Numbered from the stretch's first letter, positions 47,191-59,385 are shown. The stretch: 64,000 bases of DNA from Pseudeuparius sepicola (GCA_963920635.1 OY987301.1:15790501-15854500), one strand, 5' to 3'. The notes: generated by a model from the sequence alone, not told the origin. Translations and numbers: made by a program.

Positions 47191-47433
47191 ATGCGATTTA
47201 TTGTGGTATATTTACTAGCTTCGTGCGTTCTGTCCGTACCCAGCCTATTAGCCCCAGTGCGCCCCGTTTCTCAAGACTCAAGACCCATCTCTGTTAGTGG
47301 TCCTGCTAAGCAAATACAGCGTCCGTTTTTCTTTTTTCGTTTTTTTGGTCCTTTGTTTATGGGCCTGGCCGCCGATGATGAAGGAACACCAAACATTGTA
47401 CATTATGTATGCTGCATACAAAGGCATACATAA
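47191..47433 (+). CDS. Putative small secreted protein (80 aa)
   Basis: The ATG is in the good context TCAAGATG. The protein starts MRFIVVYLLASCVLSVPSL, a convincing signal peptide, then a Pro/Arg/Ser-rich section, an aromatic stretch RPFFFFRFFGPLFMG, an acidic AADDE and a tail with two cysteines (YVCCIQ). The frame is GC-richer than its surroundings up to about 47390. It could be a complete one-exon peptide gene or the first exon of a longer one. A possible short intron GTATGC...GCAG lies at about 47407-47460. No homologous family is recognised. It could also be chance. Confidence 0.35.
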   Translation: MRFIVVYLLASCVLSVPSLLAPVRPVSQDSRPISVSGPAKQIQRPFFFFRFFGPLFMGLAADDEGTPNIVHYVCCIQRHT

Positions 47434-49608
47434 CCGGATCATTGCTTGTTGATGCATGCAGAAATGTCAGCCTCTGACCGTGTGGTACCTACCATAATCA
47501 TACATGATGATTTTTTCAGGACTACCACCGCGATTTTCTCGCTTATTTTGCGCCCCACAAAGAAAAACATACCTAGAAAAAATATATCACGCTTAAAAGA
47601 CAAGCAAATACCAGCTCTCTCTAATGTTCAGGCTATCATAGTTATTTGTCTGAGCAATTTGGACTAATATCGAGCAGTTCTGGGTGTGTGTTGACGGGTC
47701 TGAAAGTTGTATTTGTTCGGATTTTAAGACCCCGACGAAAAGTGGTTCGAATTTCAAAACGTTTGGCTGCCAACTAATGCTTTTAACTTTGTAACCAGTA
47801 CCGATATGAAGAACAAATGTTTACCATCACCTTAATAAATATTACGATAAATACAGAAAAAAAATACCAAATGGACATTGGACAAAACACCATTGGTTTT
47901 CTTGAAATAGGGTGTCAACATTTTGTCAAATTCAATCCTTTCCATTTTGAAGGCGAATAATTTTTGGTACATTGGGATTTTATTCTCAGTTTAAATGGTA
48001 CAGTCGGTCTGTAACGTTTGAAAGCGATAGGTAAAGATTTTATGTTTCGAATGTTGAAGGAGGAACGTTTTAGCAATTTCAACGCAAACGGTTGATTTTA
48101 TCGTTATGAAACAAGAGTACCTCTTTGTTGCAGAATGAAAAGATGTACTAAAATGATGGACCTGAAAGACTAAAAAGAAACCTCAAAAAAGTTACGAGCT
48201 ATAACACGATATAAAAATAGTGCAAGTGGCGCCCTCTGTGAGATACATAAAAATTGATGCCTTCAGCTTATTCTCCATCGCCTAAAACACAGCAGTGATA
48301 AATTTCAGTTCAGCAGCTTGATTATTTTGGGAGACATTGCCATAATTTAATTAAAAAAAAGAACTTCAACACCCTGTATCTCCGTAGCGGGAAATTTTTT
48401 TATAGGAACATGCCATGTTATTTTAACGTCCCCTGTATAAATCCGAGAGATTGCCCACATATTCTGGGACACCCGGTATGTGCTTCTAGTCCGCTCTTTC
48501 CTTGTGTCTAAGTTCTAGTCGCTGTCATTGGTAATTAGTAAAGCAAAAATTTTCGACTTCGAAGATTTGAAAAGAATTTCATAAAGTCTCCGTCAACCTA
48601 AAAACTTTGCCGGTTACCCGAGGTAGAAAAGATAAAAAAATATTGTAGTGGTCCGAGTAGGTATACACGCGGCTTTTAGATGTATCGGAAAAAGCTTTTA
48701 GAACTTATCGCTAAAAAATAAATTACTATTGCAGGTCCCGATACGGAGTGGGTTCTTGGTATAATCACCCGGGAACATCAAAATAACCGACTGTCTAGAC
48801 TCTAGAGCAGGTAAAGCCGTACCTGAGAAAATTTGTCACAAATTATCTTACCGTCTCATGGTCATTCTGCGGACAAGGTGGGCATTTCAGCGATAGTGCG
48901 TCTATCGGTGAAACAAAAATTCCATCAGGTAGATTTTAGGGTGGCTTTTTTATGATACCTATGCATTTGGTATATCCGAATTTTCCCAGAAAAGTGAGTG
49001 TTATTTGCCTCCAACATAGCAGTTTCTCAATGGTTGGAATACTAAATCCTTATGATATAGTTACCTACATTATCAAAACGTGTGTTTTATGTAAACCACT
49101 GGGTTACGAAAAAATAGAAAATCACCGGAAATAGGCCTAGGTATCCAATAAAGTTTGACCCCCAAGAAATCCAGGTGTAAATTCGATTTGGAAATAGTAT
49201 ATTGTGCATTATTGTAGAGGCATGCATGCTGCATGTGAGTGTAGGTATGTACATGTTCGAATCTCATTTGAAGCAAGTTTATTTTGAAATTCCAAAAAAT
49301 GAACTTGGGAAATGGGACTTAAATTTGATTCCATCCCGGCATTTTCGAGGAATCCGAATTTTAAAAAAATAAAATGTAACTGAATAGGTACAGGGTGGGA
49401 TATCCAAGCGGAAACAGCGGTCTGCACCTGTAGGAAAAACTATTCCAAAAAAATTATGCACAGCGCAGGGTCAAAAATAAATTATCCGCTTTTACCACTT
49501 AAAAAAAGACATATTAAAACTGTATCTCGATTATTTTAAAAGATTAAGATACAAAAGTAAACAAGGGTGTTCCCAGTTCGGGTTGCCTATAATATGTATA
49601 CCATAAAT
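47434..49608. other. Intergenic stretch with a repeat arm
   Basis: 47870-48385 is a solo arm of the 4066-4700 family (AACGGTTGATTTTATCGTTA and 'cttgattattttgggaga' blocks), ending ACACCCTGTATCTCCG. The rest has lone ACAGGGTG-type ends at 48425-48480 and 49391 and no supported exon. Confidence 0.45.
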
Positions 49609-50062
49609 CGAAAAAAAAAGTTTTATTAGGCAAAAAAATAATCATAAGGGATGACCCGTCCATGAACCGACTGCGCGAGCGTTGCTTGACTGTGACGATC
49701 GCTCTACCTAGGTCAAGTGTGACGAGGCACGGCGCTTCCCAACAAAAACTCCAAATTGCTGCCTGTTGTGCAGCCTCCATGAACAATAGATTGATATTCA
49801 AACCTACTAAAATATTTATACTGAAAGATTGCGCTGCTATAGGTAACAAAACAAAAGTTAAATGGACCTTTATTGGCTGGGTTTTGAATATTTTGTCACT
49901 TTGGACGGGCGATGGCTCCGCGTCTGACGTTTGATTTTTACATCTCGCCAAGGCCTACTTATTGAAAAAATGGAAGAATAATGGGCTACTTCAGTGCCGA
50001 TTTCTGAGTTTTTAATGACGATGACGATTTTGAGACACTTCACTGCCGATTTCAAGAAAAAG
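49609..50062 (-). repeat. Composite interspersed repeat A, copy 3 (inverted)
   Basis: This is the reverse complement of the body of 20040-20500, from TCGGCAGTGAAGTGTCTC to CCTAATAAAACTTTTTTTTT. It lacks the foldback module that follows copies 1 and 2. The minus-strand reading frame at 49544-49951 is repeat sequence. Confidence 0.7.
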
Positions 50063-50532
50063 TCATTTTTCATAAAAATATTTGGAATCCTTGAAAGGAT
50101 AGTTATTTGCCCGACTTAATACACAGGGTTTTCAAAAACTTCACAGATTTAAAAACAATGACGGAGAGTAATGTACCAAAAATCTGGAAAAGTAATTAAG
50201 AAAAGTTACTTGGAATTACTTGAGCAATCTAAATTTAACTTTATAATGATGTATAACTTTGCTGTATTTTTTGTTAAATGTACATATATTGCTTTTTCAG
50301 CTACCTGTATAAAAGAATTATTTTTAATGTGCAACTAACTCATCGAACTTTGATGTGCAACAATGTAGGTACCTACTTATTTCTTAATAGTATATTTTTT
50401 TCAAAAAATGTTTTTTAGGAAGTGAGTTCCAAAATATCCAGGATATTTACTTTTCATTATGGTCAAGCTTTCAAATTTGGGCATAAAATTTAATTCTAAG
50501 TAACTTTCTTTAATCAGCGAGTCAATGTACAG

Positions 50533-50880
50533 CACGTACGTGGTGATTCAAAATGTTGACCCATAAAATGGCTTTTTTCGATCTGTAGTGAGTGAGCAAC
50601 ATGCATAATTTTAAACTTTTGGTCAATGCAAATTATTCTCTATGTATGTACCTACTTATAACTTATAACTAAGTACTTCGGGATGACTTCAGACATTAAA
50701 TGCTTTGAATAGATATTCTATGTACCTACGGCCATTGTGATAAATATTCTTAAAATAATTTTAAAATTTTAATAATTGCTTAAATTTGTATTGACCAAAA
50801 GTTTCGAATTATGCGTGTTGCTTACTACAGATCGAAAAAATCCATTTTATGTGTCAAAATATTGAATCACCACGTATGTG
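50533..50880. mobile_element. Foldback MITE, copy 1 of the CACGTACGTGGTG family
   Basis: The arms begin CACGTACGTGGTGATTCA and end TGAATCACCACGTATGTG. Both contain CCCATAAAATGGCTTTTTTC-like and AACTTTTGGTCAAT-like blocks. The same family occurs at 53996-54319. Confidence 0.8.
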
Positions 50881-51190
50881 CCTTCTGTTTACTCTTATGA
50901 TTTTTGCTACTTTACCTACCTACTCCTGCTTTCATCCATCCAAAGATACAAATTCCCGAAACTATTCTCAACATTAAAAATTTTATTAGAGAAACTAAGA
51001 AAAAAATGGAAATTTCTTACTAGGTAAAATTTGCCAATAAGAAATTTCTGGGAAAATAACAAAATGTTACCAATGCATTTAAAATTTTAGAAATTTTGTA
51101 CCGAAATTTATGAAATTCCCGAGGAAATTCCCTTACAAATTTTCAATATTTCATTGAAATCTCAACTAAAGAATGAGAACGAGAACCCTC

Positions 51191-53081
51191 TACAGGGTGT
51201 CCAACTTTAAAACTGTACAAATCCGTAACATCTTCATTTTTGGAGATAATCGCCTAAACTTTTTTTGTTTGAAAGGCCTTCAAAAACCGCTTCTTTTGGC
51301 TGCCCCGCCATTTTCAAAATGCAAATCCAGGGCCGGCTGCGTTTTTTTTATACCCCCGATTTTCACGAAAACCATTTAGCGATTTTTTTATTTAAAATCT
51401 GACCCCACAGCGTTAATCAGAACATCCCAAAACCCCCATATACCAAATTTTAACAATAAATATACAGGGAGTTTCATTCTGTAGGGTGTCAAAATTGAGC
51501 AAAATAGGAATTTTAAAGACATCTGGCGAGTTAAGTGTGCCATGGAATCCCTTCAAAACAGTTGCATGGTCAACAGGACAACTCAAAATGTTGGTGTGAA
51601 AAGATTTACTACAAAAATATACAGGGTATTTTTCTCTGAGCCATCTCAAAATTCTGAAATTTTATGAAACTTATACCTACGGATCAAGAGTGCTCTGGAA
51701 TCATTAAAAATATTGATAAACACAAAAGTAATGTATTTCTGTACAAAATGATAACTAACAAATAAAAAGAGTTTAAATTATTGGACCTTTCTCAACAAAG
51801 TCACTGTCTAAGATGTCATATTTTCTGTGCGTTTCCTATATTGTGGCACACCAGCCACCTTAACTGATATGGACTTATTGACTGGCTCGCTTCTGTATTT
51901 TTTAGATTTAGTTCGTTTATAGTGTGTGGAGTGGTTTTGATATACTCGATTTTTTACCCGTATAAAGTTCAAAAAATTTAGTAATTTGAGATGTCCCAGA
52001 TAAGAACACTCTGTATATTTTGTATTGGACCTTTGCACAACATAACCTTGAGTGGTCCTATTGATCATTTAACTGTTTTGAGGGGATACCATGGCACACT
52101 TGACTTGGCAGATGCGTTTAAAATTCCTATTTTGTTCAACTTTGACACCCTGCAGAATGGAACTCCCTGTATATATTTTTTTCAAATTTGGTATATAAGG
52201 GTTTTGAGGTGTTCTGATTAACGCTGTGGGGTCAAATTTTAAATAAAAAAATCGCTAAATGGTTTTCGTGAAAATCGGGGGTATAAAAAAATCGCAGCCG
52301 GCCCTGGATTAGCATTTTTTAAAATGGCAGGAAGGTCAAAACAAGAGGCTTTTGAAGGCCTTTCAACCAAAAAAAAAGTTTAGGAGATTATCTCCAAAAA
52401 TGAAGATTTTACGGATTTGTATAGACTGAGTCATTTTCGATGGTTTTATGGGGTATCTCCGTTATTTGTATAGATAGAAAAAAACAAGGTAGTTCATGAG
52501 TTAATTTTTTGAGATATTTACGATCCTCAAAACAGATCTCTGATATCTCAAATACTTTAGGAGATACAGGACGTTCTTGAAATTTTTGCAATTATCATAG
52601 CTCATTTGTTTTTAAACCTATATATTTCGTTGAAAACGCTTTATACGCACTTTTTTACGTAGAATCCATTGGAGTAAACAGTTTTTCTATAAAACAGTTA
52701 TTTATGTACCAAGGCACTGAAGTTGAATTATTAAGTTGAACTTCAGTGCCTTGGTAGGTAAAATAACTATTTTTTAGAAAAACTGTTTACTCCAATGGAT
52801 TCTACGTAAAAAAGTGCGTATAAAGCGTTTTCAACTAAATATATAGGTTTAAAAACAAATGAGCTATGATAATTGTAAAAAATAGCAAAAATTTCAAAAA
52901 CGCCCTGTATCTCCTAAAGTATTGGAGATATCAGAGATTTGTTTTGAGCATCGTAAATATCTCAAAAAATTAACTCATGAACACCTACCTTGTTTTTTTC
53001 TATCTATACAAATAACGCAGATATCCCATAAAACCATCGAAAATGACTCAGTCTGTACAGTATTAAAGTTGGACACCCGTA
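51191..53081. mobile_element. Large concentric foldback with a nested foldback
   Basis: The ends are TACAGGGTGTCCAACTTTAA and TTAAAGTTGGACACCCGTA. Internal mirrored pairs occur at TACAGGGAGTTTC (51463) with GGAACTCCCTGTA (ends 52171), and further in at TACAGGGTATTTTT (51619) with a CTCTGTATA (near 52012). The right arm is split by 52423-53054. Confidence 0.75.
52423..53054. mobile_element. Foldback ending AGACTGAGTCATTTTCGATG, nested
   Basis: This is a mirror pair with arms of about 290 bp. Internal TACAGGACGTT at 52565 is mirrored by CGCCCTGTA ending at 52909. The tip contains CCAAGGCACTGAAGTT and its mirror AACTTCAGTGCCTTGG, which is also the terminal sequence of the foldback part of repeat A at 20503-20632. 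It sits within the right arm of 51191-53081. Confidence 0.8.
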
Positions 53082-53199
53082 TATCGCAGAAAAATATTAC
53101 ACTAAAACACGTGTTTTTACGGGGCAACACGAATGCATTTTGAAAACAAAGTTTGCGGTATTTTCGTGGCGTTGTAGTTTGAAGCAAAATTAATTTTTG

Positions 53200-53520
53200 T
53201 TTGTGACGTGGTGATGAGTTTACCACCAGAATTTTCCCCGAACTTCTGTCATTCCAGGCGCAACGCTGAGCGGGCTATTCCCCTTATTAAAAGAAGACCC
53301 CTGCCGTCGAAGGTGCATGTGCATGCCTATCGTTCTATTTTTATTAATAACGACGCCCCACCTCTCGGCGGTGGTCGGAACGGGGCGTAGCGCCCACAAG
53401 AACGCACGTCCTGCAGCGTCACCGCCGAAGATGAGGTTGCCGGTCGGCAAGGGGCCCACAAAAAAATTTCGATGTACCGCGGCATGTGAACGATTTATTA
53501 TTTTAATAAATTAAGGGAGT
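53200..53520. promoter_or_regulatory. GC-rich intergenic island
   Basis: The sequence is non-repetitive and GC/CpG-rich (CCTCTCGGCGGTGGTCGGAA, GGGGCGTAGCGCCC), with TTATTAATAACGACGCC. Frames on both strands are open because of composition. It could be a distal element of either host gene. Inference only. Confidence 0.3.
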
Positions 53521-53995
53521 AGTCACTAATTTTAAAGTAAATAAGTATGGGGATGAACTTTTCGAAAATTAATAACGGCGATGAACAGGCGAATGTACAG
53601 GGTGTCCCAGATTGTATGGTTGGGGGTGGAAGACATATAGAAAAGTCGAATGCGGCAAACCGCATCTCGATATCTTGATTAATCTATTATAGGAGATACT
53701 CCCCATATAGCATTTAATATTTTTTTGAATATGCAAAATAAGTTCCTAATGTGCAAAAAATATTCACCATATTTATAAAACATTGTTACAATATTTTACG
53801 AAATATGTTCAGTAACTGCATATACCCAAGATATTTGTTAATCGCAGATACAAATATAATATGTTAGATGAATGTACAAATGATGTACGAGTATATGTTT
53901 GTTTTGAATAAGAAGGGATATTTCCACAATATCTTGTGTAACATATTCCTAACTTAGTGGTTCTATAAATATTTACAAATTGAACATTTAAGACT

Positions 53996-54319
53996 GAATG
54001 TACACCACGTGCGTGGTGATTCAACATTTTTACCCATAAAATGGCTTTTTTCGATCTGTAGCCAGCAACACGCATAATTTTAAACTTTTGGTCAATACAA
54101 ATTTTAATCTAAGTAATTATTAGGCTGATTGCGGAAATGCTAATAACTGCCATTGTGATAAATATTTCTAAATAATTTTTGTCTCAAAATGTAAGTAATT
54201 ACTTAGATTAAAATTTGTATTGGCAAAAATTTAAAATTATGCGTGTTGCTCGCTACAGATCGAAAAAAGCCATTTTATGGGTCAAAATATTGAATCACCA
54301 CGCACGTGCTGTACATTGA
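53996..54319. mobile_element. Foldback MITE, copy 2 of the CACGTACGTGGTG family
   Basis: This starts TGAATGTACACCACGTGCGTGG and ends CCACGCACGTGCTGTACATTGA. The interior blocks are the same as in 50533-50880, with a longer TTACTTAGATTAAAATTTGT inner arm. Confidence 0.8.
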
Positions 54320-54507
54320 GCCTTAACTTAAGTACATTACAGGCACGTTCACCTTAGGAACGTGCAATTTGGAATATTGCTGGAACATGCTAAATAGTAT
54401 ATTCATACAGCAAATATCTTATGAATGTTCACAAACGGTACTTATTCCTAGTCTTGTGACGTCACAGAGATTCTAGTTTACACTATTTTTAGATAATATT
54501 TCCAAGT

Positions 54508-54579
54508 ACCTCGATGGCTCAGTTGGTTAGAGCGTCAACTTGTAAATCGATGGTCGTAGGTTCGGACGCAAAAACTGGT
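54508..54579 (+). pseudogene. tRNA-like pseudogene or tRNA-derived SINE head
   Basis: A good A box (TGGCTCAGTTGGTTAGAGC) follows ACCTCGA, then CAACTTGTAAATC, where TGT (Thr) would be the anticodon if the loop is CTTGTAA. A partial B box (GTAGGTTCGGA) follows. The anticodon stem does not pair well and no 3' acceptor strand complements ACCTCGA. T-rich DNA follows. It is therefore not a functional tRNA. Confidence 0.45.
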
Positions 54580-55681
54580 GTTGGCGGTTTTTTTATTTTA
54601 TAATGTACACGTGAATATTAAATGGATATACATAGAACATACATTGAATAGTTGTGGAACGTGCATTCAATATATTGTGAATGTCTATAATACGTGAAAT
54701 AGTAAATTCAATAGGCGAACACCAGAATGTTGCCTGAATATTCAGATAATGTTTCTACAGTTTTTATGAATATTCCTACAATATGCATGTTCTCTGAAGA
54801 AATATTATAAGAATATTCCGCCAATGTGATTTTGCTATATGGGTCATCATCAGTCCCGCATAACTTTTTGATTTGTGGTTTTCTTAATTTTCGTAAAAAC
54901 TTCCGTTTTATGTGTAATTTACAGAAGTAGGCAAGTTTCTAATGACAAAAAAATATTTTTAAGTGGGAAATTTGAATTAAAATTCCATAATTTAAAAAGG
55001 AAAATCTACAGAAAACTTGAAGAGTAGTGTACTTGCTATTTTTTTCCGTATTTACTACACAAAACTGAGATAAGATAATTCCTGTAAAATTGTGGTTGTT
55101 GTCAACCTAATTACCCCAGAACAAAGACGAATTACTCCCAAACTTATTTTGTGTCTAAAAATAAACGAAGGAGGTACACGCAGGGATTTAAAAATTTAGA
55201 TTTTGTTTATTTTAAATCATAAAACAAAAAAAAAAATGATTCTTAGCACTAAATAATGTTATGAGATATTAGCACATTTTGAGTTTGAAACTATGCAGAG
55301 ACATTATTTATCCAGAATAAAATTATCAGAGATATTTAAAATAAAAGAAATTCACATTTGTGTTCAGATTTACGGTGGGAACCGTTATACAAAATTTAAA
55401 TATCTTCCATGAAACTTTAATACTTTCTGTGATAGGTCTTCTATGGTAATTGGAATGTACAGAAAAAAAGAGGTGTTAAAGAAAAAAAAACAGTTACTAT
55501 TAAGGCCCTGCTTTAGTCTGCGGGTCCAGCCCTGCGTGGTTCGAAAATTAGCATATTTTCAGTTTTTAAAGGCAAATTTCCTTGAAAGTAGCGATTTTTC
55601 TCTCTTCAAGATTAAGAAAGTTAATCAGAATTAAAAATTATATCCATATGCCACATCTGAAATTGAACAGCCTACAACAAA

Positions 55682-56895
55682 GTTGTAGAAAATCCAGAAA
55701 TTTTTCTATGCACAGGTACTCCCCGAATTTTCAAAAAATAAAAATAATTTGCCTATCCGTCTAAAATTGAGCCGTAAAACACGGTTCCGGCCTCCAAATT
55801 CCTCTAATTGCCCGGCAAGCTCACTTTTTAAAATTCCAAAAATGTTGACCTGCTCCGAAAAAAAATCTATCCTGCGTAAATTGAGCCGTGCAATACGAAT
55901 ACGGTCTCCAAATTCCTCTAAAAAAATGCGCATTTTTTCGAATATCCAAAAATATTAACCTGCCCCGAAAATAGGTTATTCCGACGTAGTTGGACCAGCA
56001 GATGACGGAAATAAAGGTTAAGTTCCATTTCGTCCAGTCGTTTCCGAGATTTCGTATTTAATGTCCAAAATTGTCCAACACCTCCAAAATCGAGTGGTCG
56101 AATTTTCGAAAACAAAATTTGCTCGATATCGGTGAGCCCTACGCCTTCGGGATCATGCTAAATCGATTAGGCTGGTCTATTTACTTAGGAAATGTTCCAT
56201 TTCACGGTAGAATTACGCTTAATCCGGACGTAGCAATAAAGTTATGTAGAAAATCCAAAAAATTTTCTATGCATACTCCTCGAATTTTCAAAAAAAAAAA
56301 AAATTTGCCTCTCCTTCTAAAAATGGGCTGTAAAACACAGTTCCGGCCTCCAAATTCCTCTAAACAATTTCTAAGTGGACGGCAAGCTCGCTTCTTAAAA
56401 TTGAAAAAATGTTGACCTCCGAAAAAAAATTCTATCCGACGTAAATTGAGCCGTACAACACGGATCCGGCCTCCAAATTCCTGTAAAAAAATGTCGAAGT
56501 GTCCGGCGCCAGCGCATTTTTTCGAATTTCCAAAAATATTAACCTGCACCGAAAATAGTTTTTTCCCACGTAGTTTGACCAGTAGATGACGGAAATAAAG
56601 GTTAAATTCGATTTCGTCATTGAGTAAAGGAATATGATTTCGTACAGTCGTTTCCGAGAATTCGTATTTAATGTCCAAAATTGTCAAACACCTCCAAAAT
56701 CGAGGGTCGAATTTACGAAAGAATTATTTGCTCGAAACCGGTGGGCCCGACGCCTTCGGGACCATGCTAAATCGATTCAGCTGGTCGATTTACTTAGGAA
56801 AAGTTCCATTTCACGGTAGGAATTTACGCTTAATCCGGACGCAGCAACAAATGTAGAAAATCCAGAAATTTTTCTATGCATACACCTCTATGCAT
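55682..56895. repeat. Higher-order tandem repeat, about 590 bp per unit
   Basis: Two full units (start about 55682 and 56243) and a partial third (from about 56850) begin with TAGAAAATCCAGAAATTTTT. Each unit contains two subunits of about 120 bp with AAATTGAGCCGT(A/G)-like, GGCCTCCAAATTCCTCTAAA-like and TTGACCTGCTCCGAAAA-like blocks, followed by a longer unrelated part with CAGATGACGGAAATAAAGGT. The reading frames on both strands here are repeat translations. Confidence 0.75.
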
Positions 56896-57365
56896 ACTGC
56901 TTTCAAATGGAACGGATTGAAACTCGATTTGGACACCCTATTTCAAGAAAACTAATGTGTTTCCACCAATGTTCATTTGGCATTGTTTCTTCATTTTCAA
57001 TTTACAGTTGATCTGTAACATTTAAAATCAGTAGGTGAAAATTTTATTTTTCGAATATTGAAGTCAACAGGTGTTTTGGGGCACGTTTTGGCAATTTAAA
57101 CGCAAACGGTTAATTTGGTCGTTATGAAACAAGAGTACCTTTTCGTTGCAGAATAATAAAGATATGCACTAAAATGACGGACCTGCAGGGCCAAAAAGAT
57201 AACCTCAAAACAGTTAGGAATAAAAACACTATCCAAAAACAGCGCAAGTGGCGCCCTCTGTGAGAGATACGTAGAAATTGACATTTTCCAGCTTATTCTC
57301 CATCCTCAAAAACACAGCAGTGCCAAATTTCAGTTCAGCAGCATGATTAGTTTGGGAGATGTATC
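56880..57365 (-). repeat. Solo arm of the 4066-4700 repeat family
   Basis: This contains AAACGCAAACGGTTAATTTG, GAACAAGAGTACC-like and AATTTCAGTTCAGCAGCATG blocks. It directly follows the tandem array, with CTATGCATACNNCT duplicated at the junction. Confidence 0.6.
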
Positions 57366-57512
57366 TCTTAAACAAACAACATTTTTTATAAGGCATATTA
57401 GCGTTGACTGAAGGTTTAAATCTTCACCCAACGATATTAGCCTTAATCATAATATTTTGGCCCAAAATATATGCAGTTGCACTATGTGCCATTACTAATG
57501 ACTCACCCTGTA

Positions 57513-57969
57513 TAATTCAAGATTAGAAAGACTGCAGGGTAGGTTCGTTAAATTCCTAAATTTCGAAATTAACGGCATCTACAATGTTCCTCAAAAAATT
57601 TTTGCGATTTATTACTTATTTATCACAGTCCACAGAAACCAGAAACAGCTTTAAAATTATTAGGTTAGAAAATATCGCATAAAAAACTATATTATGATGG
57701 TATACAAATTATTAAATAATAGGTTGGACTGCCCAGAACCAAAGTCTAGAGAATCTATACTTTGCCAGAACTGCTGGCACTATGAATTCTTTTACACCTT
57801 GCCTTGTTAGCCGACATTATTCTTTTATACTAGCATTCGGCAACTTCTGTAATTTAAGTTAGGCATATTGGGTTATTATTGCTGTATTCCTTTACTTGTA
57901 ATTTAGTGGATGCAGGTATTGGGCTTGTAGCCTGTTTATATCTCCAATGGCAATAAATAAATAAATAAA
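57513..57969 (+). pseudogene. Jockey/I-type LINE, 3' end of ORF2 with tail
   Basis: The plus strand reads RLERLQGRFVKFLNFEING, then after a gap QSLENLYFARTAGTMNSFTP and RHYSFILAFGNFCN, the C-terminal region of Jockey/I-type ORF2 proteins. The 3' UTR ends CTCCAATGGC followed by (AATA)n (57951-57969), a usual tail for this group. It is 5'-truncated, with stops between the blocks. It begins just after an ACCCTGTATA end at 57504-57513. Confidence 0.65.
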
Positions 57970-58864
57970 TGACCAGACACCATAGAAAATATATATGCTA
58001 TGTAGAGTATACTTATATGGCTACTATAGCCACAGAAAAACAGCAATATTTTCAGTTAGACGTTAGACAGTTAGAAATATGGAACGTTTATAAATACTAT
58101 AGTGTCAGAAATGTCAGAGGTGGTATTTTGCATATAAAAGAAACAAACTATTTTAAACTTTATTTTTACTGAGCTCACACAAGCTATATAATGATAAAAT
58201 AATTGACAATGCAATTGAAGAAAATGACAGACAATTTTTGATGTGTATATGATCTCGCAGTGTTATGTAGGCCACATCTTTAGGGCTGTTTGCGTATGGT
58301 AGTTATATTATATAAAAATTTTACTTATCCTAAACACAATATATTTTAAAATATTTAATTATTTTTCAGATAAAAATATTATGTAAAAAGATCATTTCAA
58401 ACATATAGCATATGCCTATGTGCAGGTATGTTTTTCACAGAATCATAAGCATGCATGTTCAAAATGTAAAATACAACAACCTTTTTAAAATATTTATACT
58501 TAATAGATAATAATAGCCAATGAAGAAAAAACAAAATAATTAACTCACAATCGTCAAATAGTCCATAGGGAGTTATGAAACATTTTTTTATGAATCATGA
58601 ATAAGCATTTTGATACCTATTTTTGACAATTTAGGAGATAATATTTATTTTCTCCAATTAAAGCAACCGTGTTTGTTTGACTATTATTATTCCAATGCAT
58701 TATTATTCCTTCTTGACAATTTAACAAAATTTGTCCTGTGGAATGCATTCTAACAAGATGCAAATGTGCACTTCTTCACCTATATCTATGAAAAGAGTAC
58801 CTACCCAAAACGTAAAGTTTGTGTGGCAATAGTAAATAGGAGTGACTGGTAGAAAAATGGCTAA

Positions 58865-59385
58865 TACAGGGAGGGTGTTTCCTAAACATGCGACCAAAAT
58901 TTAAGGGTCAAAATAATAAAAAAAAGTTCTCATTTCCGAAATACAGGGTGTTAAAGATTTCTAAAAAAACTTGTTTTTTTATTACAATATAAGAATTGTT
59001 TTCTATAAAGCAACTAAAAATACAACTATTTTGCCACTTGATTTTTTCTTATGCCGCTTCGTTTTCGAGTTCGGATTTTTTTCTCGAAAACGATGCCACC
59101 TACCAAAAATTAAAGTTACAAAATAGTTGTATTTTTAGTTGCTTTATATAAGCACGTTATGGGCACAACCCTGGAATTTCTGGATCACCTCTAATATGTC
59201 TAAGAGTCACCCCTTAAATTATTAAGAAACTGTAAAAATTTTAATGAAATAAGACCGAGAATTTCTTAGATAGTAATAAAAAAAGATTTTTTACAAAACC
59301 TACAGCCTGTATTCCGGAAATGAAGCAATTCCTCGACATAATATGTTTATAGGAACTTTTTTTTATTTTGACCCAAGGAATATTC
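58865..59385. mobile_element. Concentric foldback element
   Basis: The left end TACAGGGAGGGTGTTTCC has a weak right counterpart near 59385. The inner pair TACAGGGTGTTAAAG (58942) is mirrored by CTACAGCCTGTATTCCG (ends 59311). The inner arms share TTAGTTGCTTTATA and ACAACTATTTTG. It is moderately diverged. Confidence 0.6.

Noticed and set aside
49544..49951. 135-aa minus-strand frame as a gene
   Set aside because: It overlaps repeat A copy 3, and the same sequence is broken in copies 1 and 2.
53220..53514. Overlapping frames on both strands
   Set aside because: Composition effect in a GC-rich island. No domain or splice evidence.
56202..56687. 161-aa minus-strand frame in the tandem array
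   Set aside because: It is repeat-derived, and the first array unit does not keep the frame open.
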